From an uncultured Aquimarina sp. (GTDB taxonomy: Bacteria > Bacteroidota > Bacteroidia > Flavobacteriales > Flavobacteriaceae), in the NCBI RefSeq assembly GCF_947495315.1, contig NZ_CANLYD010000002.1:372001-436000 (forward strand): a DNA stretch of 64,000 bases. Direction: 5' to 3'. Below the pieces are notes generated by a model. The model searched no databases. It was not told the DNA's origin and worked only from the letters and a program-made list of their open reading frames with translations. Position 1 is the first letter of the stretch, and each line of letters begins with the position of its first letter. The position numbers and the translations under genes are program-made. Below, in pieces: positions 43,786 to 52,621 of the stretch.

Positions 43786-44442
43786 ATGCTTGATAAAAAC
43801 GGAATAGCAAAACGAATAGCTAAAGAGCTTGAGGATGGATATTTTGTCAATCTGGGGATTGGTATCCCTACATTGGTTGCAAATTATATCCCTAAAGGGA
43901 TAGAAGTGGAGTTTCAGAGTGAGAATGGTGTGTTGGGTATGGGACCATTTCCTTTTGAAGGAGAAGAGGATGCTGATATCATTAACGCTGGTAAGCAAAC
44001 AATTACTACAATGCCTGGTGCTTCTTTCTTTGATTCGGCTACGAGTTTTAATATGATACGTGGTCAACATGTGGATCTAACTATTCTGGGTGCGATGGAA
44101 GTTGCAGAGAACGGTGATATCGCAAATTGGAAAATACCTGGAAAAATGGTGAAAGGAATGGGAGGCGCTATGGATCTGGTTGCTAGTGCAGAGAATATTA
44201 TAGTGGCAATGATGCATACGAATAGGGCAGGGGCGTCTAAACTACTTAAAAGCTGTTCTTTACCATTAACTGGCGTAGCCTGTGTTAAGAAAGTGGTTAC
44301 TAATATGGCGGTTTTAGAAATTACTGATGATGGATTTAAATTATTAGAAAGAGCTCCCGGAGTGAGTGTAGAAGATATTAAAAATGCCACCGAAGGAAAG
44401 CTTATTATTGATGGAAATGTACCTGAAATGGTTTTGGATTGA
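43786..44442 (+). CDS. scoB: 3-oxoacid CoA-transferase subunit B
   Basis: 218 residues. The catalytic glutamate E46 is in SENGVLGMG, preceded by NLGIGIPTLVANY. C-terminal motifs (AVLEITDDGFKLLERAPGVS) match family members. With ScoA it forms the active heterodimer for ketone body or 3-oxoacid activation. No strong terminator follows directly; an imperfect hairpin near 44546-44590 may serve. Confidence 0.94.
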   Translation: MLDKNGIAKRIAKELEDGYFVNLGIGIPTLVANYIPKGIEVEFQSENGVLGMGPFPFEGEEDADIINAGKQTITTMPGASFFDSATSFNMIRGQHVDLTILGAMEVAENGDIANWKIPGKMVKGMGGAMDLVASAENIIVAMMHTNRAGASKLLKSCSLPLTGVACVKKVVTNMAVLEITDDGFKLLERAPGVSVEDIKNATEGKLIIDGNVPEMVLD

Positions 44443-44932
44443 TTTGATCAAATTCTATATCAAGGCAAACGATTATTAAATAGAGTACAACGAATAATAA
44501 ATCAGAAAAGGAAACGTTATCAATAAACAGGCATAATAATTATGCTTAAAGTAAGAAAAAGACTACTTTTTAACTATTGTTTTTACTTACTTAAACCTTT
44601 ACTTCAGCCTACAAACACTACGAAAACACCTTTAAATGTTAAAATTTTGAGTATTTTGTCGATTTTAATGGCATTTAAACGTCGTTTCCAAAAATATTTT
44701 GCATATTAGCAGTCCCTATAAAGAAGTACGGTTTTTTAATTGTTCTCTTTTTAAAATATTAATTAAGTTTTAACCCTCACACATTGCCCTATTATGAAAA
44801 AACGTATAAATCGTCTACAGAAATCAGTTAAGCCTACAATCGAGTTGATTTCTAACTGTATGTATTTAGCAAAAAAAGTATTTTTGTTTTAACAAAAAAG
44901 ATAATTTTTGTTATGTGATTTTTTGTTGTTAA
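44443..44932. other. Intergenic region with small ORFs
   Basis: 490 bases after scoB. It contains an inverted repeat GCATAATAATTATGC (44531-44545), a loose hairpin formed by AAGTAAGAAAAA and TTTTTACTTACTT (about 44547-44594), a 55-codon plus-strand ORF starting MLKVRKRLLF (44542-44709) with no support beyond being open, and the 32-codon ORF at 44794-44892. No known RNA was recognised. Confidence 0.5.
44794..44892 (+). CDS. Possible 32-residue basic peptide, unknown
   Basis: The peptide starts MKKRINRLQKSVKPT and ends ELISNCMYLAKKVFLF: basic first half, hydrophobic second half, one cysteine. The ISNC tetrad also occurs in the 28-residue ORF at 34371, and ELISN in the 33-residue ORF at 20222. 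There is no clear Shine-Dalgarno site, and only a weak TTTTTGTT/AACAAAAA hairpin follows. Could be chance. Confidence 0.25.
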   Translation: MKKRINRLQKSVKPTIELISNCMYLAKKVFLF

Positions 44933-45787
44933 TTAATCGCAACCTCCCCAAGTCGCGATGAATAAACCTGTTAGTCTATTGAGCTTAACAGGTTTTTTTA
45001 TTGAATACTTACTTTTAGTTATATAGTCTATTGTTGTTTTAAAAAAAAGAATATCCCTATTTTTTTGGTTTTGTTTCAGTATTATTACACCAAAGTTTCC
45101 CTCCAATTGCTCCCAGTTGGCGGATGGTAAATAGGTTCGAGATACAAATCCATCAAGATATAATGCATTTTTACAACCGTTATCTTTAAAATAGCTGGCA
45201 AAATCGTAGAAATTTATCTTTTCTTTAGACATAGCGAAAAGTAAATTCCCATTGGGAAGTATTCCAACTCCATTTCTTATATGAATATTAGGAGATCCTA
45301 AATTGAATTTAGGATGGATTCGACCATCGATTAACAGCATAGGACCAGATTGAGTAGCGTATTTGATGTTTCCGTCATTCTTAAAGCTAGTAGTAGTATG
45401 AATGGCAGGTTTATTATCCTTTGTGATATAAAATATCCCATTAGGCTGTAGATAGAAGTTTCCATATCCGTTTTTAAGGGTATCTATTTTAGATTTAATG
45501 ATACTGTTTTCGATATACAGTCCTTGAGGCGATAAATCTTTATTATACATCCCACCATTCATAGCAAAAATTAATTCCTGATTATTCTTTTGTAGTTCTG
45601 ATTTGAGATTCTGGAAGTTTCCATAATTTTTATCATTGTCGTTTTTCCAATAGAATCTTAAATTCTGATACTTTAGATTGATTTCATAACTTATGAACTT
45701 GTTTTCAATATTTGATTCTTTAAGACTAGTAAAACTTATAATTACAAGACATAATGCTAAAAAGAATATGGTTACAATGTTTTTCAT
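44933..45787 (-). CDS. Phosphodiester glycosidase (NAGPA-domain) family protein
   Basis: 284 residues. A signal peptide or anchor (1-21) precedes the domain motifs AMNGGMYNKDLSPQGLYIE, LQPNGIFYI, QSGPMLLIDG, IRNGVGILP and ALYLDGFVSRTYLP, ending GNFGVIIL. Family members hydrolyse phosphodiester-linked sugars; in bacteria the substrate is often unknown. After the domain there is an extra tail of about 45 residues ending LTGLFIATWGGCD, not usual for the family. Predicted to act in the periplasm. Confidence 0.85.
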   Translation of the reverse strand: MKNIVTIFFLALCLVIISFTSLKESNIENKFISYEINLKYQNLRFYWKNDNDKNYGNFQNLKSELQKNNQELIFAMNGGMYNKDLSPQGLYIENSIIKSKIDTLKNGYGNFYLQPNGIFYITKDNKPAIHTTTSFKNDGNIKYATQSGPMLLIDGRIHPKFNLGSPNIHIRNGVGILPNGNLLFAMSKEKINFYDFASYFKDNGCKNALYLDGFVSRTYLPSANWEQLEGNFGVIILKQNQKNRDILFFKTTIDYITKSKYSIKKPVKLNRLTGLFIATWGGCD

Positions 45788-45832
45788 ATGAATAAAGTAT
45801 TATTATCTTAAGTTGGTGCAAAGTACCTAATT

Positions 45833-46348
45833 CTAAACGTTTGTTTGATATTCATATAACATAAGATCTTCATCATCATTAGGAATATTGATGATTTTGA
45901 TAAATGTAAAACCTAATTTTTCTAATAGTTTTTGTGAGGATTTGTTTTCGGGTATAGTGATAGCACTTATTTTTTGAATCCCAAATTCTGCAATCCCAAC
46001 TTCTTTTATTTTTAGAGCACTCTCATAGGCGTACCCCTTTCCTTCATATTTTGGTAAAAAAGCAAACCCAATATCAACACCCTCGATTCCTTCTCTATCA
46101 TGTAAACCACAACAACCTAATTTTGCGTTGTCTGATTTGCGGATTACGGTATAATTAGAGTATCCTAATCGTTCTAGTTGAGGTGTCATTTTTTCTGTAA
46201 TATAACGTTCCGCGTCTTCTATTGATTTCACGTTTCGGTCTCCAATATTTTGTAACCATTTTGGTGAATTAAGTAATTCAAGATAAAAAGCTGCATCTTC
46301 AATGGTTGCAGGATTTAATAGGAGTCTTTCTGTTTCGAAGTATTCCAT
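45833..46348 (-). CDS. GNAT family N-acetyltransferase (RimJ/RimL type)
   Basis: 171 residues. Start ETERLLLNPATIEDAAFYLEL, acetyl-CoA loop region LPKYEGKGYAYESALKI and ENKSSQKLLEKLGF are typical of ribosomal-protein-type acetyltransferases. The acceptor is unknown. It lies between the glycosidase and subtilase genes on the same strand, but after the subtilase terminator, so it is probably separate. Confidence 0.88.
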   Translation of the reverse strand: MEYFETERLLLNPATIEDAAFYLELLNSPKWLQNIGDRNVKSIEDAERYITEKMTPQLERLGYSNYTVIRKSDNAKLGCCGLHDREGIEGVDIGFAFLPKYEGKGYAYESALKIKEVGIAEFGIQKISAITIPENKSSQKLLEKLGFTFIKIINIPNDDEDLMLYEYQTNV

Positions 46349-46385
46349 AGTAAACGTATTCTATTAGTTAAGAATAACAAGTATA

Positions 46386-46417
46386 CAAAAAGCCCTGAAA
46401 CATTTTTGCTTCAGGGC
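46386..46417 (-). terminator. Terminator of the subtilase gene
   Basis: An 8-bp stem GCCCTGAA/TTCAGGGC with a 10-base loop; on the minus strand five T follow. Confidence 0.85.
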
Positions 46418-46450
46418 CTTATTAAAAATTAAGGTTATCTATCTATAATT

Positions 46451-49400
46451 TTATTTTTTTATAAAACGAGCTGTTTTAGTATTTACTTGTAGCATATACA
46501 CTCCAGCTTCTAATGCTTGAACATTTATAGTGTTAGAGAAAGTTCCTTTAAGAACTGTTTGACCTAACATATTGTAAATTGAATAGTCTAGTGTTCCAGA
46601 ATTTCCTGTTTGTACATAAAGAATCGCTCCTTCTAAAGGATTAGGATGTATGGATAATAATGTAGTTGGTGGTCCTAAAGTATCGTCAGAAGTTGTAGCA
46701 AAAGACGTTGTAGTTCCACAAGCTCCTAGATTAGTCCATCCTGTAGCGGTTCTTTCGAATAAGTTTCCTTGATATGTAACTCTATCACCTGTTTGGTAAG
46801 ATTGAGAACTACTCCATTCCGAAACTCCATCACAGATATCTGTAGATCCACCACCACCAGATGTATTGGTTAGTGATACATTATCTATTGCGATATCAGC
46901 TTGCCAAGTAGATCCAGTAATTCTGTTAAATCGTAATTGAACTTCTCCACCTACATACGCAGCTAGATCAATACTAGCATTTAGCCAAGAGTTTCCTTGA
47001 TTACCTGTTTCGCTCCAAATATTTGTCCAAGTTGCGCCATTATCAGTACTAGCGTCTACAGCGATACTTCCCATATCTGTTGCACCATACATATGGTAAC
47101 TAAATGTGAAACTTGCTTCCGAAAGAGCAGATAGGTCAAAACAAGGTGAATTTAATATTGCTTGTTTGTTAGGATATCCAGTTCCGTTACCAGAAGCTTC
47201 CACAAAAATGTAATATGTGCCTTGTGTTGCAGAAGATGGTCCTGTACTACCAGAAGGTGTTCCACTAGCATCCACTGACCAGTTAATATCATCAGCAGTA
47301 GATTGTGTCCAAGCTCCTAGTGTATTTTCAAATCCTTCATTATAAGGGAAAGAGGAAATACCTGATGTACATCCGCCACCTGTAGATCCGCCTGTTGTAG
47401 AAACATTAACAGTATTACTAAAAGCGGATTCATTACCAGCTGCATCTTTTGCCTTCACACTAAACTGGTATGCAGTATCTGCAGTTAATCCGGTTACATT
47501 TGTTGTTGTACCAGTAACTTCTCCTAAAACAGTACTTCCTTGATACACATCGTAAGCTGTTACGCCTAGATTATCAGTAGCAGCTGTCCAAGATAAAGTC
47601 AATGTAGTTTCAGCAACATTTGATGCAGCTAATCCTGTTGGTGCTGTTGGTGCCTCCGTATCCGGTGCAGCTGCAGTAGTAACATCAACAGTATTACTAA
47701 ATCCTGATTCATTACCAGCAGCATCTTTTGCTTTTACACTAAATTGATAAGCAGTACTTTCAGTTAATCCTGTAACATTTGCTGTTGTTCCAGTAACTTC
47801 TCCTAAAATAGCACTTCCTTGATATACATCATAAGCAGTTACGCCTACATTATCAGTAGCAGCTGTCCAAGATAGTGTTAATGTAGTTTCTGCAATATCA
47901 GATGCAGCTAATCCTGTTGGTGCTGTTGGCGCTTGTGTGTCACCAGTTGAAGCTCCAATTGTTACTGTATAGTCTTCTACTTCGCCATAATCGAATGATT
48001 CACAAGAAGTTGGTACTCCATTGTATTTCATAGAAACACGCATTCTTGTATTTCCGTTTATAGCACTTGATGGTACAGTAAAAGTTCCGCTAACTGGTGT
48101 AGTTTGAGTAGCTGCTTGAGTCCATACTTGTTCTCCAGAATCTGTGAATACACCGTTTTGGTTGTAGTCTATCCATACGCTATATCCTTCACTATAAGTT
48201 GTACCTGACCAAGTTGGTGTTACAGTGATCGTATTTGAACTTCCTTTTGCAATTGAAGTAGAAATAGATGTGAAATCAGTATAACCACCACTTCCTGCAC
48301 CAGAAGCATTATTAATTGTTCCTAATTGAACATTACCAATATATTCATCAGCAACACTATTACCATTAGATGCACAATAATTTAATTGAACTTCTGTAGT
48401 GGTAAAAGTTGTTGATGCACTATAAGAAGAAGTTGATCCATCGGAACAAGTACTTCTTACCTGTGCTTCATAAGATGTAGTAGCAGTTAATCCTGAAATT
48501 ACATAAGAAGTTCCACCACCAGCTTGAGTTGTCCAAGTTGAAGTACCCGTTTGACGATATCTTACATCGAAAGATGCTCCAGGAACTGCTGTCCAGTTAA
48601 TAGTAGCAGTATCAGAACCTACGTTAGAAGATCCTACTCCAGTTGGTACGGTAGCATTACAAACTATTGGTGTACCCGTTAATCCAGTTACAATAAGAGA
48701 GAAATTTTGACTTCCTCCAACTAGAGATCCTTTATTCGTTACGGTAATCGTATAAGAACCAGAAGCATTAGCTACATCGATTCTTTCGTATGGATCTACA
48801 GTGTTATCACCAGTACCATTTGTTGTTACACCTGTTAATCTGTATGGATTATAGGTTGTAGAATTTTTAGTAACTCTAATATCCAAATCGTTTACTAAAA
48901 CAGCAGTATTAGAATTGGTAGCAGTTGTTGCAGTACCAGCACGATCTGTCCACGATATAGATGCCATTAATGGGTTAGTTCCATCGGAATCTACGGTGAT
49001 TGAATATGTTTGACCACTACTTAAAGTTAATTCTTCAACTTTAGATTCGTTTCCGTTTGCAGAGATAGTTTCCGCAGCGGCTTTAGTATTCATTAATCCC
49101 CATCCGTATACAGCATCTGGTCCAGAAGGCCCAGCATCATCTGCAGTATGTAGCGCTAATCCTTTTAAGGTTGCAGCTCTCATAAAATTTCCGTTCAGGT
49201 TATTGTAATGTTGTTGTAATAATAAAAGAGATCCTGTAACATTTGGCGACGCCATAGAAGTTCCAGTAATACTAGCATATGCAGTATCACTACTTTCGTA
49301 GGTTGAATACACACTTGTACCATTACCAGTAATGTCTGGCTTGATTCTGAAATCATCAGTAGGTCCTTCACTACTAGAACTATTAATTGAAACACTACTC

Positions 49401-50368
49401 AAAGATCCATCTGCGTTTATACTCGCATCTTGAGCATTAGCAACAACCATATTATTTTTAGATGTTGAATGTCCGGTTAATTTATCATAAGAAGAGTTAC
49501 CACCTAAAGGAGAACCATTATAACTATTTTGATTACCGTCGTTACCTGCAGCAACTACCATAAGATAGTAAGGTGCATTAAACATTACTTCATCCCAAGC
49601 TTCTGACTCATCGATATAAGCACCAAAATACTGATCAGGAACTAAATCACTTCTAAAACCATAAGAATGATTAGAAAGTAGCATTCCGTTTGCAGCAGCA
49701 GCAGTAGCTTCAGCAACATCATTATTCCACATATAACCGTTTACTTTTGCTTGCGGTGCCATCCCTTTAGCATTTGCCTGTACACCAGAAGCCATAATAG
49801 TTCCGGTTACGTGAGCAGCGTGAAAGTTAAGTTGAAGACCTCCTTCTGTTGAAGTATCTTGTATAGTAACACGATTGTTACCTCCAGCTCCATCATATTC
49901 TTGGTGAGATGCTCTAGCGTGACCACCATCCCATACATAAGCGGTCATGTTTTGTCCATCAAGATTTAATCCTAAAGACCCTCCGATATTAAGATGATTT
50001 GCTCTGGTTGATCTAGCCGCGGCAACGTTCATAGTAGAATAATAGATAGCACTTCCATCTTCTGCTAGTCTTTGTAATTCTACAAAACTTCCATCTTTTA
50101 GTGTCGCTGTTATTGGCCATCCGTTTTTCTGAGCAGCCTGTATTGCTTCTTTTTTCAGTAGCGCAGCTTTTTCAACATTCTTTGCTTGTAGTTGATTAAG
50201 CTCTGAAAGATTACTTTTTGACCTGATTTCTGATATAGCTTCTTTTGTTTGTGCAAATGCTCCAGTAGAAAGGAGAAACATAGAAGAAAAAACCAGCATG
50301 TGTAGTTTTCCAAACCTTTTTGGCAAAAAGCCAAATACCCCAGTAAGGTTTTTGTAACGTTTTTTCAT
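46451..50368 (-). CDS. T9SS-secreted subtilisin-like serine protease, multidomain
   Basis: 1305 residues. A long signal peptide (about 1-40) and a propeptide-like helix precede the S8 catalytic domain with D147 (YVWDGGH), H186 (HAAHVTGT) and S371 (GTSMASPN). Next come a beta domain (about 440-560), fibronectin III (about 570-660), a GEVEDY-type domain (about 665-800), two near-identical fibronectin III units (810-902 and 903-995), a MAM-like beta-sandwich (about 1005-1170), a small chitin-binding-like module (about 1178-1215; WSSSQSYQTGDRVTYQGNLF) and a type A T9SS sorting domain (about 1228-1305; IHPNPLEG, GVYMLQVN). An exported, probably surface-held protease. Confidence 0.93.
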   Translation of the reverse strand: MKKRYKNLTGVFGFLPKRFGKLHMLVFSSMFLLSTGAFAQTKEAISEIRSKSNLSELNQLQAKNVEKAALLKKEAIQAAQKNGWPITATLKDGSFVELQRLAEDGSAIYYSTMNVAAARSTRANHLNIGGSLGLNLDGQNMTAYVWDGGHARASHQEYDGAGGNNRVTIQDTSTEGGLQLNFHAAHVTGTIMASGVQANAKGMAPQAKVNGYMWNNDVAEATAAAANGMLLSNHSYGFRSDLVPDQYFGAYIDESEAWDEVMFNAPYYLMVVAAGNDGNQNSYNGSPLGGNSSYDKLTGHSTSKNNMVVANAQDASINADGSLSSVSINSSSSEGPTDDFRIKPDITGNGTSVYSTYESSDTAYASITGTSMASPNVTGSLLLLQQHYNNLNGNFMRAATLKGLALHTADDAGPSGPDAVYGWGLMNTKAAAETISANGNESKVEELTLSSGQTYSITVDSDGTNPLMASISWTDRAGTATTATNSNTAVLVNDLDIRVTKNSTTYNPYRLTGVTTNGTGDNTVDPYERIDVANASGSYTITVTNKGSLVGGSQNFSLIVTGLTGTPIVCNATVPTGVGSSNVGSDTATINWTAVPGASFDVRYRQTGTSTWTTQAGGGTSYVISGLTATTSYEAQVRSTCSDGSTSSYSASTTFTTTEVQLNYCASNGNSVADEYIGNVQLGTINNASGAGSGGYTDFTSISTSIAKGSSNTITVTPTWSGTTYSEGYSVWIDYNQNGVFTDSGEQVWTQAATQTTPVSGTFTVPSSAINGNTRMRVSMKYNGVPTSCESFDYGEVEDYTVTIGASTGDTQAPTAPTGLAASDIAETTLTLSWTAATDNVGVTAYDVYQGSAILGEVTGTTANVTGLTESTAYQFSVKAKDAAGNESGFSNTVDVTTAAAPDTEAPTAPTGLAASNVAETTLTLSWTAATDNLGVTAYDVYQGSTVLGEVTGTTTNVTGLTADTAYQFSVKAKDAAGNESAFSNTVNVSTTGGSTGGGCTSGISSFPYNEGFENTLGAWTQSTADDINWSVDASGTPSGSTGPSSATQGTYYIFVEASGNGTGYPNKQAILNSPCFDLSALSEASFTFSYHMYGATDMGSIAVDASTDNGATWTNIWSETGNQGNSWLNASIDLAAYVGGEVQLRFNRITGSTWQADIAIDNVSLTNTSGGGGSTDICDGVSEWSSSQSYQTGDRVTYQGNLFERTATGWTNLGACGTTTSFATTSDDTLGPPTTLLSIHPNPLEGAILYVQTGNSGTLDYSIYNMLGQTVLKGTFSNTINVQALEAGVYMLQVNTKTARFIKK
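47384..47941 (-). repeat. Tandem 279-bp repeat encoding fibronectin III units
   Basis: Two adjacent 279-bp units (47663-47941 and 47384-47662) encode 93-residue domains that both begin with D-T-x-APTAPTGLAAS and share most residues. This is recent internal duplication within the subtilase gene. Confidence 0.88.
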
Positions 50369-50581
50369 TTTTATTGAGTTTGAGTTAGCTATTATTTAAT
50401 TTCCTTGATGATTCTCTAAGGAAACGACCAAAACTCTTAAATTATTCCTAATTAAAAAAAGATTTTCGATGAAGAGACTGAAAATTACCATACAAAACCT
50501 TAACATTGGCTTAACATTTGTTTCATGTGTTAGAGTCTGTAGGAATATTATTACAAAATACGGTAAAAACGTTAAGCCTCT

Positions 50582-51541
50582 TTACCATTTCTGTAAAAAC
50601 GCTATGGTTTTCTGTTCGTTATAATAGGTTTCTCCACGAAGATAAAATCCAACATGCCCTCCAAAATTCGGTGTTTCTAAAAATAGATTGGAGTTTTCTT
50701 TAGCCTCTTTAATCGGATAACATGCATTTCCTAGAAAAGTGTCATTTTTAGCATTAATGATAAGTGTAGGAATGTCTATACCTTTTAAAAACTGCTTACT
50801 ACTGCATTTTGTATAATAATCAATGGCATCCGCATATCCGTGTGCTTTGCTAGTATATAGGTCATCAATATCCATTAGAGATTTACAGGCACTAATGTCT
50901 GATTTACTAATTCTGTTTGGGAAAACCTCTTGTCTTTCCCTTAATTTTTCTTTTAAACTTCTAATAAAACGTTGTTGGTATATAAAATTTTTAGGCTTAT
51001 TGATTTCTATTAAAGAGTCATAAAGATCGCAAGGAACGGATACCGCAACAGCAGATTTAACTTGAGAAGGAGTGGATCTTTCTCCTAAATATTTTAATGT
51101 AATATTTCCTCCAAGGCTGAATCCACAAATGGAAATATTACTATAGTCTTTTTCGATAATATGAGTGATAATAGAACTTAAATCCTGGCTCACACCTGCA
51201 TTATAGGATCTATATAGCCTATTAACCTCTCCGCTACAATTGCGAAGATTTACTGCAGCTACATCCCAATGATTATTGTTTAGGTGTCTCGCTAATCCTG
51301 TGATGTATTGTCGTTGAGCATTGCCCTCCAATCCGTGAATTAGTACGGCAACCTTTCTTGCGGATATAGGATTAAATGGATAGCTCCAATCTATATCTAT
51401 GAAATCACCATCATCTAACTCTAGACGTTCACGTTCTTGATTAATTCCTTTAACTGTTCTCAGTAAATTTGGAAATATGGTTGAAAAATGACCATTTCTA
51501 AAAAAATAAGGAGGCGTGTATTGTGATTCTACTATTGGCAT
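50582..51541 (-). CDS. YheT/EMB8-family alpha/beta hydrolase
   Basis: 319 residues. Family signatures: PPYFFRNGHFSTIFPNLLR at the N-terminus, VLIHGLEGNAQRQYITGLAR, NLRNCSGE, the nucleophile serine in GFSLGGN, an aspartate in AKNDTFL and a histidine in FGGHVGFYL. Predicted cytoplasmic esterase of unknown substrate. Its ATG overlaps the stop of the upstream bestrophin gene by one base, so the two are translationally coupled. Confidence 0.9.
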   Translation of the reverse strand: MPIVESQYTPPYFFRNGHFSTIFPNLLRTVKGINQERERLELDDGDFIDIDWSYPFNPISARKVAVLIHGLEGNAQRQYITGLARHLNNNHWDVAAVNLRNCSGEVNRLYRSYNAGVSQDLSSIITHIIEKDYSNISICGFSLGGNITLKYLGERSTPSQVKSAVAVSVPCDLYDSLIEINKPKNFIYQQRFIRSLKEKLRERQEVFPNRISKSDISACKSLMDIDDLYTSKAHGYADAIDYYTKCSSKQFLKGIDIPTLIINAKNDTFLGNACYPIKEAKENSNLFLETPNFGGHVGFYLRGETYYNEQKTIAFLQKW

Positions 51542-52542
51542 TAATAAAGGATATTGTCTTTTGGTTTTTCTTTTTCAGGAAGCTCTTTCTCATCTAACAT
51601 ATCTCTAAGATCAATCTCAATAGTTCTGCATAAAGCTGTCATCGGAACATCATTAATTCTGCCTTCAAAAGGATCTTCGCTATTACTACCAATTTTTTCC
51701 ATAGTGGTAAATATCCAGGAGACCAAAACAGATAACGGAATCATTAAAAAGATGAACCATGGTTGCAGGTGCTGAGACATATCATTAAGTTCATTTTCAA
51801 AAACATTTAATAACCCAAAAGGTAATAGCAAAACAAAAATCCAGGTAAAAACGGTACTGAAATAGGCATATTGCCGAGGAAAAGGAGTGTTTTTAATACG
51901 TTCGCATTTTCCTTGGAGATTGTATAATTCTTCTAATACTCCATGAAAAAGCTGTTTGTCGAATTCTGTTATTTTTCCTGAATTTAATAGTTCTTTAATG
52001 TGCAGTCCTTGGTTTTTTACTAAATGAGTGGCAGCATTTTTTCTTTGAAGTAAATCATTATATTCTTCGTTTGAAACAAAACTCTTAGTAGCATCACAAG
52101 CAGGATTACGCTCTGCGTGTTTGTTAAAGAGACGTTCTACAGCTGCATTTTCTTTAATGGAAAAAGAAGTAGGTTGTCTTAATTGTATGCGTAATGCATT
52201 AATCCACGCGATATGACGATAAATCAAAATTCTTTTGGTTTCCTGATCATCATTAACAAGTGTTAAAACTTGATTTGCCCAAGTTCTACTATAGTTAACT
52301 ATGCCACCCCAAATTTTGCGTCCTTCCCAGAAACGGTCATAACTCTGACTATTTTTAAAACCAATATAAAAGGCAACAGCTATACCAATCAGCGATAGCG
52401 GTTGAAATGGTATGTCTATAAATTTTAAATCCAAAAAATAATACAGCGAAAAAATACTGGCAGTATAAAAGGAGAAGAATAGTAAGTTTTTCCAAGCAAA
52501 GCGAAGGATGAGTCCCCAGCCAATATTACGTTTAATATACAT
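51541..52542 (-). CDS. Bestrophin-like membrane channel
   Basis: 333 residues. Four hydrophobic segments (about 18-36, 42-60, 235-255 and 268-288) lie in the bestrophin/UPF0187 pattern, with the marker AVAFYIGFKNSQSYDRFWEG and the C-terminal DPFEGRINDVPM. Bacterial bestrophins form pentameric ion channels in the inner membrane. Coupled by a 1-base overlap to the YheT-type hydrolase. Confidence 0.9.
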   Translation of the reverse strand: MYIKRNIGWGLILRFAWKNLLFFSFYTASIFSLYYFLDLKFIDIPFQPLSLIGIAVAFYIGFKNSQSYDRFWEGRKIWGGIVNYSRTWANQVLTLVNDDQETKRILIYRHIAWINALRIQLRQPTSFSIKENAAVERLFNKHAERNPACDATKSFVSNEEYNDLLQRKNAATHLVKNQGLHIKELLNSGKITEFDKQLFHGVLEELYNLQGKCERIKNTPFPRQYAYFSTVFTWIFVLLLPFGLLNVFENELNDMSQHLQPWFIFLMIPLSVLVSWIFTTMEKIGSNSEDPFEGRINDVPMTALCRTIEIDLRDMLDEKELPEKEKPKDNILY

Positions 52543-52567
52543 CTACTAATTTTTGTTCTAAAATAAG

Positions 52568-52602
52568 AAGACCTCGCTGGTTTTCAAAACTAGTGAGGTC
52601 TT
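52568..52602. terminator. Terminator hairpin downstream of the SDR gene
   Basis: The arms 52568-52584 and 52586-52602 pair over their whole length allowing two G-U pairs. It lies between the SDR stop and the bestrophin start on the minus strand. The T tail is weak. Confidence 0.7.
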
Positions 52603-52621
52603 ATTTATTCAGGATTGAATA

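Noticed and set aside
44542..44709. 55-codon plus-strand ORF after scoB
   Set aside because: Kept only as a remark: it overlaps a hairpin, has no ribosome-binding site or recognisable domain, and its composition is that of random AT-rich DNA.
50518..50703. 61-codon plus-strand ORF upstream of the subtilase
   Set aside because: It overlaps the end of the YheT hydrolase gene on the other strand, has no motif or ribosome-binding site, and looks like chance.
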